The notes under the pieces are model-generated. The model was given only the letters and a program-made list of their open reading frames with translations. It searched no databases and was not told the origin of the DNA. 64,000 bases of DNA from Sphingomonas sp. 8AM (GTDB lineage: Bacteria > Pseudomonadota > Alphaproteobacteria > Sphingomonadales > Sphingomonadaceae), in contig NZ_LR733844.1 in the NCBI RefSeq assembly GCF_902506455.1, positions 3,270,526 to 3,334,525 on the forward strand, given 5' to 3'. Below are positions 30,424 to 37,611 of the stretch, piece by piece (the first letter of the stretch is position 1; each line of letters opens with the position of its first letter). The translations under genes were made by a program, and so were the position numbers.

Positions 30424-30452
30424 TTTTCCAAACGCTTCTGGTGTCCTATATC
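30424..30452 (+). promoter_or_regulatory. Candidate ssrA promoter
   Basis: TTTTCC (30424-30429) and TATATC (30447-30452) are spaced by 17 bases and would start transcription near 30459, just ahead of the acceptor piece. The -35 is poor, so this is a positional suggestion only. Confidence 0.3.
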
Positions 30453-30464
30453 GCTCGTCGTCGG

Positions 30465-30803
30465 GTTCTACCCGGCTATGGCGATAAACTGCGGCGTAAA
30501 ATAGATGCAGCGGACCCGGGGGCAGTACCCGGCGGCTCCACCATAAGTGGTGGTGTTTCTGGACACCGTTTCTGACGGGGCCGAACCAGGATCGACGTGT
30601 GTTGAAAGGCGCTGTTTTCGCTCGGAATGGGACCACCGCAACGGCCCATTACACAAGTGCCAACGATAACGAAGCACTCGCGATTGCGGCGTAACTGAGG
30701 GCCTAACGGCCTGACGTTACACCAAGATAGCGCGGTTGGACCCCACCGGGCAACAGAAGGGGATTCCAGCGGTACGGGGAGCACCGGGCAACAGAAGCTC
30801 CCC
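30465..30803 (+). ncRNA. ssrA: Circularly permuted two-piece tmRNA
   Basis: tmRNA rescues stalled ribosomes and tags the nascent protein for proteolysis. Here the gene is permuted, as in other alphaproteobacteria. The upstream acceptor piece ends with a T-arm (stem CCGGG/CCCGG, loop GGCAGTA), then CGGCTCC (30533-30539), discriminator A and an encoded CCA (30541-30543). A 33-nt intervening segment follows. The coding piece begins GGGGCCGA at 30577; GGGGCCG pairs with CGGCTCC over 7 bp with G3-U70, the alanyl-tRNA identity pair. The tag frame starts at GCC 30659 and reads ANDNEALAIAA, with TAA at 30692-30694 inside a GTAAC/GTTAC hairpin. AATGGG/CCCATT (30626-30650) forms a stem before the tag. 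Outer ends are approximate. Confidence 0.93.
30737..30803 (+). other. Twin hairpins with identical 14-nt loops at the ssrA 3' end
   Basis: Hairpin 1 has stem TGGACCCC / GGGG-AT-TCCA (30737-30768); hairpin 2 has stem GGGGAGC / GCTCCCC (30776-30803). Both close exactly the same loop, ACCGGGCAACAGAA (30745-30758 and 30783-30796), although the stems differ. They probably belong to the 3' part of the tmRNA coding piece. The identical loops on unrelated stems indicate selection on the loop sequence. Confidence 0.75.
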
Positions 30804-30838
30804 ACTTACCTTATTTCTAGCGGCAGAACCGTCCCGGG

Positions 30839-31003
30839 TCAGTCGTTGCCGAGCAAAGATGATTTGCGCGGGATCGTTTCTTCGTTCGGCTGCCCTTTGT
30901 CGAGCTGATCCGAAGGGCGGCGCGCGTCCCCGTCCTGCTGATGCTCGGTCGAGAGATTGGGGCGCTTGGTCTCGGTGGTCGGGCGGATTGCGTCATCGGA
31001 CAT
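30839..31003 (-). CDS. Small hydrophilic protein of unknown function
   Basis: A 54-residue ORF with a good ribosome site (GAGGAG, 8 bases before ATG 31003). The product is highly charged and polar (MSDDAIRPTTETKRPNLSTE at the start), with no hydrophobic segment, and is probably disordered. It lies between ssrA (convergent) and family B copy 4. I do not recognise it; the ribosome site and length make it a plausible real small gene. Confidence 0.5.
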   Translation of the reverse strand: MSDDAIRPTTETKRPNLSTEHQQDGDARRPSDQLDKGQPNEETIPRKSSLLGND

Positions 31004-31109
31004 CGCATCGTCTCCTCTACGTTGACCAACGGATCGCATCATGCGGCCGTTCCCGCTGCCCGGTGGGATCGATCAAGCGGGATGAGAGCTGGCGGCGCCT
31101 TTCCTTCAT

Positions 31110-31186
31110 CGTCCGAATTGGATCCGGAACCCCGACTTTCTCCGACGAAGAAAGAAGCGGGATCCCGGATCAAGTCCGGGATGACG
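31110..31186. repeat. Family B palindrome, copy 4
   Basis: A 77-bp copy with a well-kept right arm (AAGCGGGATCCCGGATCAAG, then TCCGGGATGACG) and a diverged left arm (CGTCCGAATTGGATCCGGAA). It ends about 30 bases from the 3' end of the SDR gene. The rest of 31004-31217 shows nothing recognisable. Confidence 0.82.
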
Positions 31187-31217
31187 GGGAGTGAGGCTGA
31201 TCGGGGGAGGGCGGCAC

Positions 31218-32006
31218 CTAGCCGTCGATGCTGCCGCCCAGCGCGGCATGGACGAGGCCACCGTCGACCGCGATCGTCTCGCCGACGACATAGTCCCCGG
31301 CGCGGCTGGCGAGATAGATGGCGGTGCCGGCCATGTCCTCGTCAGTGCCGATCCGCCGCGCCGGGATCGCCCTGGCCACCGCCTCGCCATGGTCGCGCGC
31401 GGCACGGTTCATCTCACTGGCGAAGGCACCCGGCGCGATCGAGGTGACGTTGATGCCGTCACGTATCAGCCGCGCCGCCAGCCGCTTGGTCAGATAGATC
31501 AGCGCCGACTTCGAAGCGTGATAGCTGTACGTCTCCCACGGATTGAGCCGCAGCCCGTCGATCGAGGTGATATTGATGACCTTGGCCGGGCGCTGCGCGC
31601 TCGCACCGGCCTTGAGTAGCGCGTGAAGCGACTGCGTCAGGAAAAACGGCGATTTGACGTTGAGGTCCATGACCTTGTCCCAGCCTGCCTCCGGAAAGTC
31701 CTCGAACGCTACGCCCCAGGCCGCGCCGGCATTGTTAACGAGGATGTCGAGTCGTTCCTCACGCTTGGCCAGCGCGGCGGCGAGCGCGCGACAGCCGTCG
31801 ACGGTGGAGATATCCTGCGGGAGCGCGATGCAATTCTCGCCAAGCTCGGCAGCGGTTTCCGCACAGGCCTCGGCCTTGCGGCTTGAGACGTAGACGCGCG
31901 CGCCCTGCGCGACGAAGCCGGCCGCGATCATCTTGCCGATCCCGCGGCTGCCGCCGGTGACCAGCGCGACGCGACCGTCGAGCCGGAACAGCTTGCTGAA
32001 ATCCAT
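31218..32006 (-). CDS. Short-chain dehydrogenase/reductase (SDR)
   Basis: The 262-residue classical SDR has the dinucleotide motif TGGSRGIG (residues 17-24), NNAGAAWG, the catalytic Ser148 (NITSIDG), Tyr162 and Lys166 (YHASK), and the C-terminal VGETIAVDGG. The Arg in TGGSRGIG and SSRK after strand 2 suggest NADP preference. It resembles the RhlG/FabG-like branch of 3-oxoacyl reductases, but the substrate is not determined by sequence. It lies 15 bases downstream of an acyl-CoA dehydrogenase gene on the same strand, so a role in fatty-acyl or CoA-ester metabolism is likely. Confidence 0.9.
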   Translation of the reverse strand: MDFSKLFRLDGRVALVTGGSRGIGKMIAAGFVAQGARVYVSSRKAEACAETAAELGENCIALPQDISTVDGCRALAAALAKREERLDILVNNAGAAWGVAFEDFPEAGWDKVMDLNVKSPFFLTQSLHALLKAGASAQRPAKVINITSIDGLRLNPWETYSYHASKSALIYLTKRLAARLIRDGINVTSIAPGAFASEMNRAARDHGEAVARAIPARRIGTDEDMAGTAIYLASRAGDYVVGETIAVDGGLVHAALGGSIDG

Positions 32007-32021
32007 CGGTGGCCTTCTCCC

Positions 32022-33167
32022 TTATTCCCCGCGCTTCAACGTCTCGCGGGCGATGATCAATTGCTGGATCTGGCTGGTGCCTTCGTAGATCCGGAACAGC
32101 CGCACGTCGCGGTACAGCCGCTCGACGCCGTAATCGGCGATATAGCCCGCCCCGCCGAGGATCTGCACGGCGCGGTCGGCAACGCGGCCGACCATCTCGC
32201 TGGCGAAATATTTGGCGGCGGCGCTCTCCAGAATCACGTCGTCGCCGGCATCCTTCCTGACGGCGGTGTCGAGCACCAGCGCACGAGCGGCGAGCGCCTC
32301 GGTCTTCGAATCGGCGATCATCGCCTGGATCAGCTGATGCTCGGCGATCGGCTTGCCGAACTGGCGGCGACTGGTGGCGTATGCGACTGCATCGGCGATC
32401 AGTCGCTCGGCGACCCCGACGCACACCGCGGCGATGTGCAGCCGTCCGCGATCGAGCACCTGCATCGCGATGCGGAAGCCATCGCCTTCCGCGCCGAGCC
32501 GGTTGGCGAGCGGCACCGGCACCTCATCGAACATGACATCCGCGACCTTCGCGCCTTTCTGACCCATCTTCTTCTCGGGCGTGCCGATCGTCACGCCGGG
32601 CAAGTCGCGCGGTACGAGGAACGCCGACACGCCGCGGCCGCCCTTTTCCTCACCGGTGCGCGCCATGACCGTGAACAGGTCGGCGCGGTCGGCGTTGGTG
32701 ATGTAGCGCTTGGTGCCGCTCAGGCGGTAGACGTCGCCATTGCGGATCGCGCGGGTGGCAACGCTGCCTGAATCGCTGCCGACGTCGGGCTCGGTCAGCG
32801 CGAAGCTGGTGATGATGTCGCCGCTGGCGATCTTCGGCAGCCAGACCTCCTTCTGCTCGGCCGAACCCGCGATCACCAGCCCCTGGCTGCCAATGCCGAC
32901 GTTGGTGCCGAACGCCGAGCGGAACGCGGGCGTGGTGCGGCCGAATTCGATCGCGACGCGCGCTTCCTCGGACATGGTCAGCCCGAGACCCCCATACTCG
33001 GGAGCGATCGACAGTCCGAACAAGCCAAGCGCGCGCATTTCATCGACGATCGCTTCGGGCACCGCGTCGTCGGCTTCGACCTGTGCCTCCAGCGGGCGCA
33101 GGCGATCCGCCACGAAGCGGCGCACGGTCGCGATCAGGGCATCGAACGTCTCGGTATCAAGCGCCAT
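32022..33167 (-). CDS. Acyl-CoA dehydrogenase
   Basis: The 381-residue flavoenzyme has FALTEPDVGSDSGS and RYITNADRADLFTVMART for FAD and substrate, FGKPIAEHQLIQAMIADSKTE, and the catalytic Glu in RIYEGTSQIQQLI near the C-terminus, the position used by short/medium-chain and glutaryl/butyryl-type dehydrogenases (unlike the isovaleryl-CoA enzyme at 6.7 kb). Chain-length preference cannot be read. It heads a two-gene unit with the SDR gene. Confidence 0.92.
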   Translation of the reverse strand: MALDTETFDALIATVRRFVADRLRPLEAQVEADDAVPEAIVDEMRALGLFGLSIAPEYGGLGLTMSEEARVAIEFGRTTPAFRSAFGTNVGIGSQGLVIAGSAEQKEVWLPKIASGDIITSFALTEPDVGSDSGSVATRAIRNGDVYRLSGTKRYITNADRADLFTVMARTGEEKGGRGVSAFLVPRDLPGVTIGTPEKKMGQKGAKVADVMFDEVPVPLANRLGAEGDGFRIAMQVLDRGRLHIAAVCVGVAERLIADAVAYATSRRQFGKPIAEHQLIQAMIADSKTEALAARALVLDTAVRKDAGDDVILESAAAKYFASEMVGRVADRAVQILGGAGYIADYGVERLYRDVRLFRIYEGTSQIQQLIIARETLKRGE

Positions 33168-33527
33168 GGTGGCTGCCTCACCCTCTCCGCAGGGAAGGCG
33201 ACGGCTTAGGCAGGATCGATCGGAGCGGCAAGCAGGAAGCGGTACCTTCCATTCGAAAGGCTCGGGCTCTCCATTGGTCGAAAGCCCATACTGCAGGAAC
33301 GAAAACAGGGATCGGGGGCGTGGCGACTCGCCGCAGCGGCCCGGCTCCCGCGGATTTTAACCTCCCGGTCATACTCAAGGGCAGCATCGCTGACGTGATT
33401 TCGCGGACAATGTTCGGTTCGTCGTCAGTCATCTTCGGTTCATCCGAAAAGGTTCCCGCTGCATTTGTTGATTAGGATCTTTCTGGTTAGCCGACTTTCA
33501 TCAGTCCTGTTGACCGGGGGGTCCTCC
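33168..33527. other. 360-bp spacer between divergent genes
   Basis: This gap separates the acyl-CoA dehydrogenase (minus) from the CHAP protein (plus) and must hold both promoters. I see no tRNA, no palindrome family member and no convincing ORF. The only structure noted is a small TTCGG-TTCAT-CCGAA hairpin at 33434-33448. Confidence 0.5.
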
Positions 33528-34079
33528 GTGAACCTCAAGCTTTGGACAGCGCAGTTTGCGCTGGTGTTTTCGTGCGTCCTGACGACAACTGCGCCGGCGC
33601 AGGCGCGGTATCTGCAATGCGTGCCGTTTGCGCGCGAAGTCTCGGGTATCGACATCCGCGGCAACGCCAATACCTGGTGGGGCCAGGCCGCGGGCCGCTA
33701 CGATCGCGGCACCGCTCCGCAGGTCGGCGCCGTGATGGCGTTCAAGTCGACGCGCGCGATGCCGGTCGGGCATGTCGCAATGGTCAGCCGCATCGTCAGC
33801 GACCGCGAGGTGCTGCTGACCCACGCCAATTGGTCGCGTCGCGGCGGTATCGAGCGTGACGTCCGCGCGGTCGACGTGTCGGCGGCCGGCGACTGGAGCG
33901 AGGTGCGGGTGTGGTTCGCCGGTGTCGGGGATCTCGGGACCAGCACCTACCCACTGGCCGGGTTCATCTATGCCGGCAAGGCACCGGCGCCGGTCGAGGA
34001 CGAGGCGACGCTCGCGCCGCTAACGATCGCGACCGCAGCAACGGTGCCAGTCTCCGGCATGCTCCCCGCCGCGCACTAA
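33528..34079 (+). CDS. Exported CHAP-domain amidase-like protein
   Basis: From GTG 33528 (after GGGGGGTCCTCC) the product has 183 residues. A signal peptide (LKLWTAQFALVFSCVLTTTAPAQA) leads directly into a CHAP domain: the catalytic Cys31 in LQCVPFAREVSG and His82 in MPVGHVAMVSR, with GAVMAFKSTRAMPVGH and LLTHANWS completing the papain-like core. CHAP enzymes cleave peptidoglycan amide bonds, so a periplasmic wall-remodelling role is likely. An upstream in-frame TTG (33465) would bury the signal peptide. The C-terminal 25 residues are low complexity. It is monocistronic. Confidence 0.87.
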   Translation: MNLKLWTAQFALVFSCVLTTTAPAQARYLQCVPFAREVSGIDIRGNANTWWGQAAGRYDRGTAPQVGAVMAFKSTRAMPVGHVAMVSRIVSDREVLLTHANWSRRGGIERDVRAVDVSAAGDWSEVRVWFAGVGDLGTSTYPLAGFIYAGKAPAPVEDEATLAPLTIATAATVPVSGMLPAAH

Positions 34080-34086
34080 GATAACA

Positions 34087-34581
34087 TCAGGCGGGGCGGA
34101 AGGTCATCGCCACGCCGTTCATGCAGAAGCGTTTTCCGGTGGGGCGGGGCCCATCGTCGAAAACGTGCCCGAGGTGCCCGCCGCACCGGCTGCAATGCAC
34201 TTCAGTCCGCGCCATCCCCAGCGTCGAATCGCGATGGTAGCCGACCGCGCCGGGCAGCGGCGCCGTGAAGCTGGGCCAGCCGGTCCCGCTCTCGAACTTG
34301 GTCTTGGACGAGAACAGCGACTGGGTGCAGCCCTTGCAGGCGAATGTGCCGGCACGATGCTCGCCGTTCAACGGGCTGCTGTACGGACGCTCGGTGCCTT
34401 CCTGACGCAGCACGTCATAGGCCGCCGGGCCAAGCTGCGCCCGCCACTGTGCGTCGGTGCGCGTGACCGGAAACCGCTCCGCGGCGTCCGCGGTGCGCGA
34501 TCCGCAGGCGAGCAGGGTGGTGGCAAGAAATCCGCCGCCGGCAGCGGCCAGAAAGCGGCGACGATTCACGGCATTGTTCAT
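34087..34581 (-). CDS. msrB: Exported methionine-R-sulfoxide reductase MsrB
   Basis: The enzyme repairs methionine-R-sulfoxide in proteins. The 164-residue product has the catalytic Cys153 (KRFCMNGVAMTF) and zinc cysteines Cys82/Cys85 (ACKGC) and Cys130/Cys133 (HCSRCGGHLGHVFDDGP). The N-terminus carries a Tat-like motif (NRRRFLAAAGGGFLATTLLAC) ending in a possible lipobox Cys26, so the enzyme is exported and may be lipid-anchored. It converges with the CHAP gene (7-base gap). Confidence 0.93.
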   Translation of the reverse strand: MNNAVNRRRFLAAAGGGFLATTLLACGSRTADAAERFPVTRTDAQWRAQLGPAAYDVLRQEGTERPYSSPLNGEHRAGTFACKGCTQSLFSSKTKFESGTGWPSFTAPLPGAVGYHRDSTLGMARTEVHCSRCGGHLGHVFDDGPRPTGKRFCMNGVAMTFRPA

Positions 34582-34693
34582 CAGTAGGATATGGGGATGG
34601 CCGCGGCGATCGCCAGTGGGCGGGAAGCAGTTGTCTGCGGACCCGGCTGACGGAACGTTGAGACTTTGTGGCGGTGCGTGCTACGCCGCCAGC

Positions 34694-35956
34694 ATGTCCG
34701 CCGACGAGAACCCCGCCACCCTGATCGCCACCCTTGCTACCCGTGCCCGGGCGGCGGCCCGCTCGCTTGCCGGCATGAGCGACGAGCACAAGGCGCAGGC
34801 GTTGCGTGCCGCGGCGCAGGCGCTGCAGGCGGGGGCTGCCGATATCCTCGCCGCCAATGCACGCGATGTCGAGCGCGGGGGTCGCAACGGTTTGTCCGAT
34901 GCGATGCTCGACCGGCTGCGGCTCGACGCGGCCCGGATCGACGGCGTGGCCGCCGCGGTCGCAACGGTCGCGGCGCTCGACGATCCGGTGGGGCAGGTGA
35001 TCGACACCCGCCATCGTCCCAACGGCCTCGCGCTCAGCCGCGTCCGGGTGCCGATCGGCGTGATCGGGATCATCTACGAAAGCCGCCCGAACGTGACCGC
35101 CGACGCCGCCGCCCTGTGCGTGCGTTCGGGCAATGCGGTCATCCTGCGCGGCGGGTCGGAGGCGGTGGAAAGCAATCGCGCGATCCATGCCGCCTTCGCG
35201 CGCGGACTGGCGGAGGCGGGAGCGCCGGTCGACGCGGTCCAGCTCGTCCCGACCACCGATCGCGCGGCGGTCGGCGCGATGCTCGCCGCCGCGGGGGCGA
35301 TCGACCTCATCATCCCGCGCGGGGGACGCAGTCTGGTCGAGCGGGTGCAGAACGAGGCACGCGTCCCGGTGCTCGCGCATCTCGACGGGATCAATCACGT
35401 CTTCGTCGATCGTTCTGCGGATCGCGACATGGCGACCCGGATCGTGCTCGACGCCAAGATGCGCCGCACCGGCATTTGCGGCGCGATGGAGACGTTGCTG
35501 ATCGACCGCGACTGGCCGCACGCCGCCGCGCTCATCGCCGCGCTGGCCGAATGCGGCTGCACCGTGCGCGGCGACGAAGCGGCCCGCGCGCTGGTGCCGT
35601 CGATCGACGTCGCGGACGCGGCCGACTGGGACACCGAATATCTCGATGCGATCGCCTCCGTCGCGATCGTCGCCGGGGTGGAGGGGGCGCTGGCGCATAT
35701 TGCCGCGCATGGATCGCATCATACCGATGCGATCGTCGCGGCGGACGCGGCGGTGGCGGAGCATTTCCTGCGCGAGGCCGATTCGGCGATCGTGCTCTGG
35801 AACGCCTCGACTCAATTTGCCGATGGCGGGGAGTTCGGGCTGGGCGCGGAGATCGGGATCGCGACCGGTCGGCTCCACGCGCGTGGCCCGGTCGCGCTCG
35901 AAGGGCTGACCACCTACAAGTGGCTGGGGCGCGGCACCGGGCAGATCCGGGGTTGA
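34694..35956 (+). CDS. proA: Gamma-glutamyl phosphate reductase
   Basis: ProA reduces gamma-glutamyl phosphate to glutamate semialdehyde in proline synthesis. From ATG 34694 the product has 420 residues with the aldehyde-dehydrogenase fold: RVPIGVIGIIYESRPNVTAD, AVILRGGSEAVESN, LIIPRGGRSLV, the active-site Cys in RRTGICGAMETLL and the C-terminal LTTYKWLGRGTGQIRG. The long in-frame extension upstream to 34457 overlaps the msrB gene in antisense and is not expected to be translated. proB is not adjacent; instead nadD overlaps the proA stop by 4 bases (TTGA). Confidence 0.94.
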   Translation: MSADENPATLIATLATRARAAARSLAGMSDEHKAQALRAAAQALQAGAADILAANARDVERGGRNGLSDAMLDRLRLDAARIDGVAAAVATVAALDDPVGQVIDTRHRPNGLALSRVRVPIGVIGIIYESRPNVTADAAALCVRSGNAVILRGGSEAVESNRAIHAAFARGLAEAGAPVDAVQLVPTTDRAAVGAMLAAAGAIDLIIPRGGRSLVERVQNEARVPVLAHLDGINHVFVDRSADRDMATRIVLDAKMRRTGICGAMETLLIDRDWPHAAALIAALAECGCTVRGDEAARALVPSIDVADAADWDTEYLDAIASVAIVAGVEGALAHIAAHGSHHTDAIVAADAAVAEHFLREADSAIVLWNASTQFADGGEFGLGAEIGIATGRLHARGPVALEGLTTYKWLGRGTGQIRG

Positions 35957-36600
35957 CGATCCGGCGCATCGGGCTGCTCGGCGGGTCGTTCAATCCTGCG
36001 CATCGCGGCCATCGCCATGTCACGCTGGAGGCGATCCGCTTGCTGGGACTGGACGAGGCATGGTGGCTGGTATCGCCGGGCAATCCGCTGAAGCCGCGCG
36101 CGGGCATGGCGCCGCTGGCCGCGCGGCTCGGCTCGGCGCGCGCGATGGCGCGGCGTGCGCCGATCCGCGCGACCGATCTGGAGGCGCGGCTGCGCACCCG
36201 CTATACCGTGGACACGCTGCGGACGATCGTGCGGCGCTATCCACGAAATCGCTTCATCTGGATCATGGGCGCGGACAATCTGGCGCAGTTTCATGCGTGG
36301 CGGCAGTGGCGGATGATCGCGCGCACGATGCCGATTGCGGTTTTGACCAGACCCGGCTATGACGACGATGCCCTCGCGGCTCCCGCGATGGGCTGGCTGC
36401 GGCGCTATCGGCGGCCCGCGCGCCAGGCGACGAACTGGGCCGAGTGGAGTGTGCCAGCCCTGGTGCTGCTACGGTTCCGCCCCGACCGGACATCCGCGAC
36501 GCAATTGCGCGCCGTCGATCCCGACTGGCATGTTCGCTTCGCCGACCCGATATCCAAGACTGCAATCCCCGCCGCATCGTTGCGGCAACCCCAGGAGTAA
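35953..36600 (+). CDS. nadD: Nicotinate-nucleotide adenylyltransferase
   Basis: NadD makes deamido-NAD from nicotinate mononucleotide and ATP. From TTG 35953 the product has 215 residues with the nucleotidyltransferase signature GLLGGSFNPAHRGHRHVTLEA (HxGH-type site), WWLVSPGNPLKP, FIWIMGADNLAQFHAWRQW and a diverged ISSTxIR-type motif reading RTSATQLRA. No ATG or GTG lies before the first strand, so the TTG, overlapping the proA stop, is the best start. The proA-nadD-rsfS order is typical for alphaproteobacteria. Confidence 0.92.
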   Translation: MTIRRIGLLGGSFNPAHRGHRHVTLEAIRLLGLDEAWWLVSPGNPLKPRAGMAPLAARLGSARAMARRAPIRATDLEARLRTRYTVDTLRTIVRRYPRNRFIWIMGADNLAQFHAWRQWRMIARTMPIAVLTRPGYDDDALAAPAMGWLRRYRRPARQATNWAEWSVPALVLLRFRPDRTSATQLRAVDPDWHVRFADPISKTAIPAASLRQPQE

Positions 36601-36602
36601 CC

Positions 36603-36995
36603 TTGCCCGCCACCGAACCCGCCCGCCGCTCGCCCGCTTCGACGGATGTCGAGGCGCTGCATCGTCTGGTCCTGCAATCGCTGGACGACGATCAGGCGGT
36701 GGACACGATTTCGATCCCGCTCGCGGGCAAGTCGTCGATCGCCGATTACATGGTCATCGCCAGCGGGCGCTCGACCCGACAGGTGGCGTCGATGGCGCAG
36801 AAGCTGTCGGAGCGGATCAAGGGCGAGACCGGCCGTCCCGCCCGGATCGAGGGGCTGCCCAATGCCGATTGGGTGCTGATCGACGGCGGCGACGTGATCG
36901 TCCACCTGTTCCGCCCCGAAGTGCGCAGCTTCTACAATCTGGAGCGCATGTGGTCGTTCGGCGATGCGCCTGCGCCGGGCGTTGCGCCGAACTGA
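36603..36995 (+). CDS. rsfS: Ribosomal silencing factor RsfS
   Basis: RsfS binds L14 of the large subunit and blocks subunit joining when nutrients are short. The 130-residue product contains the DUF143 core (LHRLVLQSLDDDQAVDTISI, MVIASGRSTRQVASMAQKL, GLPNADWVLIDGGDVIVHLF, RPEVRSFYNLERMW). The start is probably TTG 36603, two bases after the nadD stop; no ATG lies in frame before the conserved helix. The first 16 residues are not conserved-looking, so the start is uncertain by a few codons. Confidence 0.9.
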   Translation: MPATEPARRSPASTDVEALHRLVLQSLDDDQAVDTISIPLAGKSSIADYMVIASGRSTRQVASMAQKLSERIKGETGRPARIEGLPNADWVLIDGGDVIVHLFRPEVRSFYNLERMWSFGDAPAPGVAPN

Positions 36996-37048
36996 GGTTC
37001 GATCGGCGGTTGCCGAACACCTGTCCAGTCCGGGGCGGCTTCGCTCGT

Positions 37049-37133
37049 CGTCATCCCGAACCTGATCCGGGATCCCGCTGCTTGCTTCGGTCGCCGAGAA
37101 GAAGCGGGCACCCGATCAAGGCCGGAGCCACGG
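37049..37133. repeat. Family B palindrome, copy 5
   Basis: An 85-bp element with left arm CGTCATCCCGAACCTGATCC and a decayed right arm (CACCCGATCAAGGCCGGAGC, then CACGG). It sits between rsfS and rlmH, inside what would otherwise be one unit, and both genes read the same way across it. Confidence 0.8.
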
Positions 37134-37188
37134 CTGAAGGAGGAGTTTCGACCGGCTTCAAGGTTCGGCCTTTGCCATAGAGGCGCAT

Positions 37189-37611
37189 ATGCTGCTGCAC
37201 ATCGTCGCGCGAGGGCGGATCGGGCGATCACCCGAGGCTGACCTTGTCGATCGTTATCTGAAGCGGATCGTCTGGCCGACTCGTGTGAGCGAGCTGCCGG
37301 ATCGTGGCGGACGCGAGCCCGAGCGGCCGGCGCACGGTCGCCGTATCCTGCTCGACGAGAAGGGCGAGGTGCTGGGCTCGACCGCGTTTGCCGAGCGGAT
37401 CGGTCGCTGGCGCGACGATGGCGTGCGTGAGGCACGCTTCCTGATCGGCGCGGCGGACGGCTTTTCCGATGCCGAGCGCGGTGAGGCGGACATGCTGCTG
37501 TCATTTGGCCGCGCGACCTGGCCGCACCTGCTCGCGCGTGCGATGCTGGCCGAGCAATTGTTTCGCGCGACAAGCATCCTGGCCAATCACCCCTATCATC
37601 GCGAAGGATGA
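37189..37611 (+). CDS. rlmH: 23S rRNA pseudouridine-1915 N3-methyltransferase
   Basis: RlmH is a small SPOUT methyltransferase that modifies Psi1915 in helix 69 of 23S rRNA. The 140-residue product has the family plan: LLHIVARGRIG, DLVDRYLKRI, RRILLDEKGEVLGSTAFAERI, the SAM-binding knot FLIGAADGFSD and LLSFGRATWPHLLARAMLAEQLFRATSILANHPYHREG at the C-terminus. Its stop overlaps the EnvC-like gene start by 4 bases. rsfS-rlmH-envC-ctpA is a conserved alphaproteobacterial order. Confidence 0.95.
   Translation: MLLHIVARGRIGRSPEADLVDRYLKRIVWPTRVSELPDRGGREPERPAHGRRILLDEKGEVLGSTAFAERIGRWRDDGVREARFLIGAADGFSDAERGEADMLLSFGRATWPHLLARAMLAEQLFRATSILANHPYHREG

Noticed and set aside
33168..33527. Spacer searched for a tRNA or small RNA
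   Set aside because: No cloverleaf, no CCA-adjacent acceptor stem and no T-loop were found; only one minor hairpin is present.
34457..34693. N-terminal extension of proA
   Set aside because: The extension overlaps msrB in antisense, and conserved ProA sequence begins only after ATG 34694.
36996..37188. rsfS-rlmH gap considered for a second small gene
   Set aside because: The stretch is occupied by a family B palindrome; the short open frames over it have no ribosome site or conserved composition.
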